DNA from: Desulfobacteraceae bacterium
GTDB taxonomy: Bacteria; Desulfobacterota; DSM-4660; Desulfatiglandales; Desulfatiglandaceae
Assembly (NCBI GenBank): GCA_030597505.1
Contig: JAUVRS010000195.1
Location: 1 to 5,446 of the forward strand
Direction: 5' to 3'
Length of the DNA: 5,446 nucleotides
Part shown: positions 1 through 4,600 of the stretch, one piece after another
How the letters are laid out: every line of letters begins with the position of its first letter
How positions within the stretch are numbered: position 1 is the first letter of the stretch
The notes under the pieces: generated by a model
Told to the model about the DNA's origin: nothing
Database searches by the model: none
What the model saw: only the letters and a program-made list of their open reading frames with translations
Program-made: the position numbers and the translations under genes

Positions 1-103
1 CACAGGAATAGTAATACTATTTCTAGGATTTTGCGATTGAGGCGCAACCAAAGATGGCCTGAAGCAGGGATGCGAAAATGTGAAGTTGTTTTTGCGTAGG
101 CCC
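1..103. repeat. Non-coding, dyad-rich stretch; possible edge of a dispersed structured repeat
   Basis: This stretch lies downstream of rseC and runs off the window. It holds no credible reading frame but has three successive dyads: 4-13 with 15-24 (10-bp arms around one central base, with one G-T pair), 31-35 with 43-47 (TTGCG/CGCAA), and 56-60 with 98-102 (GGCCT/AGGCC). No T-tract follows any of them in the minus direction, so a simple intrinsic terminator for the operon is not evident. A string of small palindromes is typical of intergenic REP-like repeats, but a second copy cannot be seen here, so the repeat status is an inference. Confidence 0.3.
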
Positions 104-649
104 TTAATGTCTGTTTTCCTTCACGAGCATACCGGGTGAGTAACGCCGACCTCCATTTGCCAAAGCAGAACTACTCCCCGACAGTTTCACTTTTTCCGAG
201 GGAAAACTATTTCGGGCTCGACGTATGATGCCTAATACCGCTGGGGTCAGTTCCTGTCGTGCATCCATACGAATCCCCAGCACCCGCACCAGAACAAATG
301 CTATGACGACACCCATAAAAGTAAAAAGCACAGTACCAAAACCCTGATTCAACCCAAAAACCTTTGACAGGCTACCGCTGGATAGAGCCCCCACCAGAAG
401 CCCGATAACCGGCAAGATATAGCGGATTAACATGCCCTTCATCTTGGTCTTTGTGCTGCGAAAAAGCTCAACATAATCGCCCCCACCGGCTTTGGCACTG
501 TTTGTGGCCTTGACCAACATGCGGTCTATCCCCTCGATCATGTTACAACTGGCTTTTTGACCACAATGGTCACATGCATCCTTTCGTTCGGTCATGACCC
601 AGGCCCAGCCATTTTCAATTTTTTGAACCCTACCGCTTTCAGTGCTCAT
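104..649 (-). CDS. rseC: RseC/MucC family membrane protein (SoxR-reducing system type)
   Basis: This is a 181-residue inner-membrane protein of the RseC/MucC family. Characterised relatives act on sigma-E regulation or on reduction of SoxR together with Rnf-type electron transport; the role here is not known. The N-terminal soluble part carries a Cys cluster, C26-x2-C29-x5-C35, as in other RseC proteins, which could bind metal or an Fe-S cluster. Two hydrophobic segments follow at about 72-92 and 104-124, and then a basic C-terminal tail. The ATG at 649 was chosen because it has an upstream GAGG about 10 bases away and starts 13 bases after the MOSC stop. Upstream in-frame ATGs would overlap MOSC and add 28 residues not typical of the family. 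It is probably the last gene of the operon seen here. The family call is firm; the function is not. Confidence 0.85.
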   Translation of the reverse strand: MSTESGRVQKIENGWAWVMTERKDACDHCGQKASCNMIEGIDRMLVKATNSAKAGGGDYVELFRSTKTKMKGMLIRYILPVIGLLVGALSSGSLSKVFGLNQGFGTVLFTFMGVVIAFVLVRVLGIRMDARQELTPAVLGIIRRARNSFPSEKVKLSGSSSALANGGRRYSPGMLVKENRH

Positions 650-662
650 AAACAGATATCCT

Positions 663-1121
663 CTATGATGCACACTCCACATGGGGTGGTTCATCGACGA
701 TTTGAACCGTTTCGCCGCATCGTATCTTTCCACCCTTCAGCACACGGGCAAAGATCCCTTCCCGCGGCATGATACAATCTCCTGCCTTATAATAAATTGC
801 ACATTTGTTGTGACACTCCTTCCCAATCTGGGTGATCTCTACCAATGCCGACTTTCCCAGCTGTATCAAAGTGCCCACAGGGATATTTTGCCAATCAATC
901 CCTTCTGTGGCTATATTTTCGGCAAAGTCCCCAAAACCGACATCTAGCCCCCTGTCTCGAGCCTTCTCAATGCTCTCAGAGGCAAGAAAACTCACTTGTC
1001 GATGCCATTTGCCCGCATGAGCATCATCCTCCAGTCCATGATCAGCGATAAGAACCGATTCGTCAATTGCCACCTTTGGGGTGCCCTTTTTTTTGCTTTT
1101 TGATATGGAAACAATCTTCAT
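663..1121 (-). CDS. MOSC domain-containing protein
   Basis: This 152-residue protein is essentially a single MOSC domain, named after the C-terminal domain of molybdenum cofactor sulfurase. MOSC domains are thought to carry or transfer sulfur, or to bind molybdopterin-type ligands. Visible family features are G-L-E-D-D-A-H-A-G at 29-37, G-D-F-A-E-N-I at 64-70, a C103-x3-C107 pair, and G-D-C116-I-M-P-R-E-G-I near the C-terminus. C135 and C150 are also present. The start at 1121 is preferred over an ATG ten codons upstream because AGGGGG sits four bases before it and the sequence M-K-I-V-S-I-S fits the family start. It lies between iscU and rseC, 13 bases before the latter. Its place beside a NifS/IscU pair suggests a sulfur-transfer or cofactor-maturation role, which is inference. 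Confidence 0.85.
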   Translation of the reverse strand: MKIVSISKSKKKGTPKVAIDESVLIADHGLEDDAHAGKWHRQVSFLASESIEKARDRGLDVGFGDFAENIATEGIDWQNIPVGTLIQLGKSALVEITQIGKECHNKCAIYYKAGDCIMPREGIFARVLKGGKIRCGETVQIVDEPPHVECAS

Positions 1122-1185
1122 AAAACCCCCTATCTTTTCCCCGTAATTCATACAGAATATGCGATATGCGTTACGTCCTTTTTTT

Positions 1186-1262
1186 GTAACTTCTCAATAA
1201 GCCCAACCGAAATAATGGGATTTCTGGAGTGGGGTTCGGGCCCCAACTTATTGAGAATTTAC
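1186..1262. repeat. 77-bp inverted-repeat element between iscU and MOSC, flanked by T7 tracts
   Basis: The arms are 1186-1201 (GTAACTTCTCAATAAG) and 1247-1262, its reverse complement with one mismatch. Between them lie two smaller dyads, CCCA/TGGG (1202-1205 with 1216-1219) and GGGG/CCCC (1231-1234 with 1241-1244), so the transcript could fold into a branched structure. Both outer flanks are TTTTTTT on the plus strand (1179-1185 and 1263-1269). In the plus direction this resembles a stem followed by a U-tract; in the direction of the operon the tract is A-rich, so it is not an ordinary terminator for iscU. The GTAA...TTAC ends with flanking direct repeats could also indicate a tiny non-autonomous transposable element. 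A tandem 7-bp repeat (ATATGCG at 1157-1163 and 1164-1170) lies in the same gap. Confidence 0.5.
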
Positions 1263-1299
1263 TTTTTTTCTACTCACCCATATCCGGTTTGCACACCAT

Positions 1300-1689
1300 T
1301 TATTGCGAACCCGCTGGTTTCTCCAACCTGTTTTCCTCATAATTCTTGATTGCTTCGGCAAGCGCCTGGGCACCAAGATTTGAACAGTGCATCTTTTCTT
1401 TTGGAAGTCCGTCCAGGGATTCCGCAACCTTCTTTTTTGGTATGGCCGTGGCTGCATCCAGAGTCTTCCCGTTGGCCATGTCACTTACCATACTGGACAC
1501 CGCAATAGCGGCGACACACCCAAATGTTTTGAATTTGATATCCGTCAATCTATCGCCATCTACCTTTATATTAAAGGTCATCATGTCTCCGCAAGTGGCA
1601 TTTCCCACCTCACCGATACCGTCAGCATCCTCAATTGTGCCAACATTTCTCGGGTTTGAAAAATGGTCCATCACCTTTTCTGAATACAT
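1300..1689 (-). CDS. iscU: Iron-sulfur cluster assembly scaffold protein, IscU/NifU N-terminal type
   Basis: This 129-residue scaffold protein is where a nascent [2Fe-2S] cluster is built before transfer to apo-proteins. It has the NifU N-terminal/IscU fold only; the C-terminal Nfu domain of full-length NifU is absent. The cluster-binding set is complete: C33 and D35 in A-T-C-G-D, C58 in F-G-C-V-A-A, and H101-C102 in K-M-H-C-S. The usual F-G-C-G-S-A loop reads F-G-C-V-A-A, a mild departure. The ATG at 1689 is chosen because AGGAGG sits five bases upstream; an ATG six codons earlier lies within the ribosome-binding region. It starts 21 bases after the rrf2 stop and is co-directional with the nifS-like gene, its expected partner. 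The intact scaffold contrasts with the catalytically altered NifS-like protein. Confidence 0.93.
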   Translation of the reverse strand: MYSEKVMDHFSNPRNVGTIEDADGIGEVGNATCGDMMTFNIKVDGDRLTDIKFKTFGCVAAIAVSSMVSDMANGKTLDAATAIPKKKVAESLDGLPKEKMHCSNLGAQALAEAIKNYEENRLEKPAGSQ

Positions 1690-1710
1690 CCGATACCTCC
1701 TCAGCAATGC

Positions 1711-2124
1711 TCAACTGTTTTCGCTGGTTTCGATCATTTTGGACAGGGTTGTTGAATTGAGTTTTTCATACATCGCCTTTGTGGCCTCTTCCCAGACGCC
1801 ACGTGTCAAACAGCTCCCGGTCTTTTCACAAGCATCGGGGTTTTCAATACAGACAGACAGGTCAATCCCTCCCTCAAGGATTCTGACAATCTCTCCGACA
1901 GTAATTTCATCAGGGCGTTTTGCCAACATATGCCCCCCCTTTGGCCCCCGGACGCTTCTTATATAATCAGCCTTCTTCAAAGGGATAACCAATTGTTCAA
2001 GATACTTCACAGAAATATCCTGGCGCTTTGCAATTTCGCCTATTTGTATGGGGCCTTTGTCATAATGTTGGGCCAGATCAACCATCATCCTGGTTCCATT
2101 TCGACTTCTGCTCGATAGCTTCAT
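1711..2124 (-). CDS. Rrf2 family transcriptional regulator (IscR-like)
   Basis: This 137-residue Rrf2-family DNA-binding protein has a winged helix-turn-helix in its first 70 residues. The recognition region runs around I37-S-V-K-Y-L-E-Q-L45 and the wing is R56-S-V-R-G-P-K-G-G64, both close to IscR. A Cys cluster follows at C92-x6-C99-x5-C105, where IscR carries its [2Fe-2S] cluster. The fourth IscR ligand, His three residues after the last Cys, is Arg here (R108), so cluster ligation must differ or use another residue. The start at 2124 has GAGG seven bases upstream. It lies between the nifS-like and iscU genes, in an order like that of bacterial ISC loci, and probably represses its own operon when holo. 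A candidate operator overlaps the promoter near 3700. The gap to nifS is 87 bases with no convincing internal promoter. Confidence 0.9.
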   Translation of the reverse strand: MKLSSRSRNGTRMMVDLAQHYDKGPIQIGEIAKRQDISVKYLEQLVIPLKKADYIRSVRGPKGGHMLAKRPDEITVGEIVRILEGGIDLSVCIENPDACEKTGSCLTRGVWEEATKAMYEKLNSTTLSKMIETSENS

Positions 2125-2211
2125 TTTAAGGCCTCTTTTTTGTGATTACAACGCTCTCGCTCCTTTGATAAATGCCCACTTATCTGCATACCTTTTGGGG
2201 CGCCCTATCTC

Positions 2212-3390
2212 CTAGGCAGCCTGTTTCTCCTTCCAAATGGGGGAAAATGATCGGAGTTTACCAACCGCCTGACGAAGTTTTTCCAGCACGTATTCCACCT
2301 CTTCACTCCTATTGGTATTATTCATAGTAAAAACGATCGACCCCTGTGCCATGGCTGTGGGTATGCCAATCGCCACAAGAACAGGGGAAGTCTTCAGGGC
2401 CTTGGATGCGCAGGCTGAACCCGTATTGGCATAAATTCCGCCCTGGCTAAGCATAAAGATGAGGGACTCCCCCTCAATGGCCTCAAAACAAAAACTGGCA
2501 TGACCGGGAAGTCTTTTTTCCGGGTGTCCCGTATATTTTGAATGTTCAATATGCTCCTGGACTCCTGAAACAAGGGCGTTCCTCATTTCTTGTATTCGTA
2601 AAGAGTCTTCTGAACTGCCGAGTCTTTCCGCGGCAAGCACCGACGCCTTACCAAGACCCACGATAGCGGGGACATTCTCCGTGCCTGCCCTCCGGCCGCT
2701 TTCCTGTATGCCCCCATGGATCAAAGGCATCAGCCTTGTCCTTTCTCTAAAATAAAGTGCACCGATCCCTTTTGGGGCCCCCATAGAGACGCCTGACAGG
2801 CTCAGGAGGTCCACACCAAGATCGTCTACTTTCACCGGAATATTGCCCACCGTTGCCACCGCATCCGTATGAAACATAACTCCCTTTTCCCGGCAGACCA
2901 AAGAAAGTTCATATATGGGTTCAATGGTGCCGATCTCATTGTTTGCATGCATTATGGAAACAAGGACTGTCTCGGGTCTGATGGCCTCCATTAATCGCCC
3001 GGGCGACACCAACCCGTACTCATCCACCGGCAGAAAACTTGCCTCAAACCCCATACGTTCAAGAAACCGGGCTGAATTGAGAACAGAATGATGCTCAATA
3101 GCAGAAACAATGATATGGTTTCCCTTTTTCTGCTTTGCAAAAGCCACCCCTTTTATGGCAAGGTTATTTGCCTCGGCCCCGGAGGATGTGAAAATTATCC
3201 CCTCCGGGCTGGCCCCAATCAGACTGGCTACCTTTGCCCGTTGTTCTTCAACGACCTGCCTCACCCTGGAACCCATTTCATAGACCGTGGATGGGTTTGC
3301 AAATTCCCTGTCAAAGTAGGGAAGCATTGCATCCACAACTTCTCTATTCACGGGTGTTGCCGCGGCATGATCCATGTAAACATTTTCCAT
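2212..3390 (-). CDS. nifS: NifS/IscS-like cysteine desulfurase homologue lacking the PLP Schiff-base lysine
   Basis: This is a 392-residue class V aminotransferase-fold protein of normal IscS/NifS length, in frame throughout. Family motifs include M-D-H-A-A-A-T-P (6-13), E-H-H-S-V (99-103, with the PLP-stacking His at 100), H-A-N-N-E-I-G (148-154), D176, G-R-R-A-G-T-E-N-V (232-240) and the catalytic loop G-S-A-C-A-S with C327. Against canonical enzymes, the S-x-H-K motif reads S199-G-V-S202, so both the His and the PLP-binding Lys are gone. The Gln three residues after D176 is A179, the Thr of the G-T-E loop is A72, and the Arg of S-I-R-F is V353. I checked these codons directly on the reverse strand and no local frameshift restores them. 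The start at 3390 has GAGG seven bases upstream, overlapping the preceding TAG. It is probably not a standard desulfurase; it may instead present C327 to IscU, as proposed for Archaeoglobus fulgidus IscS. Confidence 0.9.
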   Translation of the reverse strand: MENVYMDHAAATPVNREVVDAMLPYFDREFANPSTVYEMGSRVRQVVEEQRAKVASLIGASPEGIIFTSSGAEANNLAIKGVAFAKQKKGNHIIVSAIEHHSVLNSARFLERMGFEASFLPVDEYGLVSPGRLMEAIRPETVLVSIMHANNEIGTIEPIYELSLVCREKGVMFHTDAVATVGNIPVKVDDLGVDLLSLSGVSMGAPKGIGALYFRERTRLMPLIHGGIQESGRRAGTENVPAIVGLGKASVLAAERLGSSEDSLRIQEMRNALVSGVQEHIEHSKYTGHPEKRLPGHASFCFEAIEGESLIFMLSQGGIYANTGSACASKALKTSPVLVAIGIPTAMAQGSIVFTMNNTNRSEEVEYVLEKLRQAVGKLRSFSPIWKEKQAA

Positions 3391-3400
3391 CGCGGTACCT

Positions 3401-3649
3401 CTATTTTCTCTTCCGTATATACAGTTTGTAACAGTCCTCATCCTCTTCTATCCCAAGAAACTCCTGTCCGCATTTTTTACACCACTCGGGGATGTCTTCA
3501 AGCGCACCGTCATAATCAGTCAGGATCTCCAGTACCTGCCCCTTCTTCAAACAACGCAGCTTTTCTCCGGGCTCCATGAGATGCATGGGACACATACGGC
3601 ATACCAGGTCCAGGGTTTCATCAGATTCTTGGTTTTTTACAAATTTCAT
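3401..3649 (-). CDS. TusA-like sulfurtransferase family protein, Cys-rich
   Basis: This 82-residue protein has TusA/SirA-like length and layout: L-D-L-V-C-R-M-C-P near residue 20, L-K-K-G-Q-V-L-E-I-L after it, then D-I-P-E-W and a C-terminal L-Y-I-R-K. TusA proteins take persulfide sulfur from IscS on the Cys of a C-P-x-P motif. Here the motif is C20-P-M-H, keeping the Cys and first Pro but not the second. It also has two C-x2-C pairs, C17/C20 and C57/C60, plus C33 and C73, which is far richer in Cys than E. coli TusA and could indicate metal binding or disulfide chemistry. The start at 3649 has AAGGAG six bases upstream. It is the first gene after the promoter, and its TAG falls ten bases before the nifS-like ATG, so tight co-expression is expected. 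Confidence 0.8.
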   Translation of the reverse strand: MKFVKNQESDETLDLVCRMCPMHLMEPGEKLRCLKKGQVLEILTDYDGALEDIPEWCKKCGQEFLGIEEDEDCYKLYIRKRK

Positions 3650-3688
3650 CCCTTTCTCCTTCTCATTCAGATTATCCGGCTATTTATT

Positions 3689-3707
3689 CTATATTATTTT
3701 AGTATAG
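3689..3707. promoter_or_regulatory. Candidate operator overlapping the -10 and start region
   Basis: A small dyad, CTATA (3689-3693) and TATAG (3703-3707) with nine bases between, overlaps the -10 element and the expected transcription start of the promoter ahead of the tusA-like gene. A repressor bound here would block initiation, and the Rrf2 protein encoded in the same operon is the obvious candidate. The region is very AT-rich, so a 5-bp dyad could occur by chance. Confidence 0.2.
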
Positions 3708-3734
3708 TATAAATATGTTATGGATTATTGTCAA
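3706..3734 (-). promoter_or_regulatory. Sigma70-type promoter of the tusA-like/nifS/rrf2/iscU operon
   Basis: Reading leftward, a perfect -35 TTGACA (3729-3734) is followed by a 17-base spacer and a -10 TATACT (3706-3711, five of six consensus bases). A second overlapping TATACT lies at 3701-3706. Transcription would start near 3699, giving a leader of about 50 bases before the tusA-like ATG at 3649. This is the only near-consensus promoter I found in the window, and it separates the selenoprotein pair from the Fe-S operon. Confidence 0.75.
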
Positions 3735-3809
3735 GGCTGACACCACAACAAATCAAGATTCCATGGGTAAGGGTCTGCGCCGAACTGTGGTATTACGTTT
3801 CTTGGTAGG

Positions 3810-3849
3810 GACAGGGTCAAAACCCAAGTCTAAAGGAAAGTTTCTTTAG
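3810..3849 (-). other. Two weak hairpins downstream of the DUF1573 gene
   Basis: The 127-base gap between the DUF1573 stop and the -35 box contains two adjacent dyads: CTAAAG/CTTTAG at 3830-3849, and GGGT/ACCC at 3814-3825, extended by GAC/GTC at 3810-3812 and 3828-3830. They are placed where a terminator for the upstream gene would be expected, but neither is followed by a proper U-tract in the minus direction. They may slow RNA decay or give weak termination. No gene was seen in the gap. Confidence 0.25.
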
Positions 3850-3861
3850 GCAAGGAGAAAT

Positions 3862-4560
3862 TTAACCTTTTTTTGCGATTCGCCCTCTTATTCGTATTGT
3901 TATATCCGGTCTTTCAGGATAATTGGTCTTCAATTTTAAAAAGCCCGTATAGGTCTGAGGGGGGCTGGGGATGCTTTTGAACTTGATCCGATACTTCCTG
4001 CCTTTTTCAATCTCTTCTATGGTGTAGGACAGTTTCTCTCTCAGGTTAAATTCGGTCGCGGTAATCCTTAATGGCTTATCCAATTCGGCCTTGATATCTA
4101 CCACCCGAGTCACGCTTTGGCCTTCCATTCCATAAACACTGACATATCGGGATGAAAGATAGATCGCGGCTTTGACGTTGGCCGTCATTTTCAGTATAAG
4201 CGTCTTTTTGTCAGGGTCATTATGGTAGACCATGGCGCTCTTGTTAACAGAACCCTGGTACCCTTTTGTATTGATCTGAAGTCTGATTTTCCCCTCCCCG
4301 CCCGGGGGCATGGCCTTGTCAAAATGGGCCCCTGCACAGCCTCACCCGGGTTTGACTCTTATTATCTTTAGTGTTTCATTGCCTTGGTTTAAGACACGAA
4401 AGGTGTGCGTCACAACCTCTCCTTCTTTGACTTCCCCAAAGTCGTGTCTGATACCCTCAATAACAATTTTTGGCCCCTTGGTCTCCTGGGCAAAAACCCA
4501 GTTCCCCAAAAAGACAAGAATAAAAAACAACACAAAAACACTTTGCCAGATCCTTTTCAT
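3862..4560 (-). CDS. DUF1573 family exported protein with in-frame TGA (predicted selenoprotein)
   Basis: Read through the TGA at 4342-4344, this is one 232-residue protein. The start at 4560 has GGAGG eight bases upstream and begins a signal peptide (M-K-R-I then a hydrophobic core) with likely cleavage after V-F-A24. The mature part opens with the DUF1573 pattern H-D-F-G-E-V-K-E-G (39-47), H-T-F-R-V-L-N-Q-G (52-60) and L-K-I-I-R-V. The family's conserved C-G-C motif follows, here U73-G-C75. The frame then continues through P-P-G-G-E-G-K and two beta-rich Ig-like segments to TAA. A caller ignoring Sec would report two fragments, 4342-4560 and 3862-4311. DUF1573 proteins are exported, beta-sandwich-like and of unknown function; the U-G-C pair suggests redox activity or metal binding. 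The gene lies 40 bases after the Sec-containing TlpA-like gene. A simple nonsense mutation is the main alternative. Confidence 0.85.
4305..4332 (-). promoter_or_regulatory. Candidate bacterial SECIS stem-loop in the DUF1573 gene
   Basis: Beginning nine bases after the TGA, GGGGC (4328-4332) pairs with GCCCC (4305-4309). Inside it, CC (4326-4327) can pair with GG (4314-4315), leaving a 10-base apical region that begins 16 bases from the TGA. The spacing matches the one in the neighbouring TlpA-like gene. The apical loop lacks a G in its first two positions and the stem has a four-base bulge, so it is a weaker fit than its neighbour. Confidence 0.45.
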
Positions 4561-4600
4561 AAATCCATCCTCCAGAGAGAAATTCATAGTTTATGATCCC

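Noticed and set aside
1711..1713. General reassignment of UGA to Trp or Gly in this genome
   Set aside because: The rrf2 gene ends naturally at TGA at the family's expected length, and Trp is encoded by TGG throughout, including next to the TGA of the TlpA-like gene.
1346..1966. Long plus-strand open frame of 206 codons opposite iscU and rrf2
   Set aside because: It is antisense to two well-recognised genes, spans both of them, and its translation shows no family features.
2198..2205. Palindrome GGGCGCCC between nifS and rrf2 as a terminator
   Set aside because: It has no loop and no following U-tract, and is short enough to occur by chance.
2781..2810. Loss of His-Lys in the NifS-like protein caused by a local frameshift or sequencing error
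   Set aside because: The codons before and after are in one frame with full conservation on both sides, and the other two frames of this stretch do not yield His-Lys. Other active-site residues are also changed, consistent with real divergence.
3088..3579. Plus-strand open frame of 163 codons opposite nifS and the tusA-like gene
   Set aside because: It is a shadow of conserved minus-strand genes, and no plausible protein features were seen.
4342..4344. DUF1573 gene as a pseudogene broken by a nonsense mutation
   Set aside because: The TGA is at a conserved Cys, the frame is intact on both sides, a stem follows at the right distance, and the neighbouring gene shows the same pattern at its own catalytic Cys. 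Chance is a poor explanation for both.
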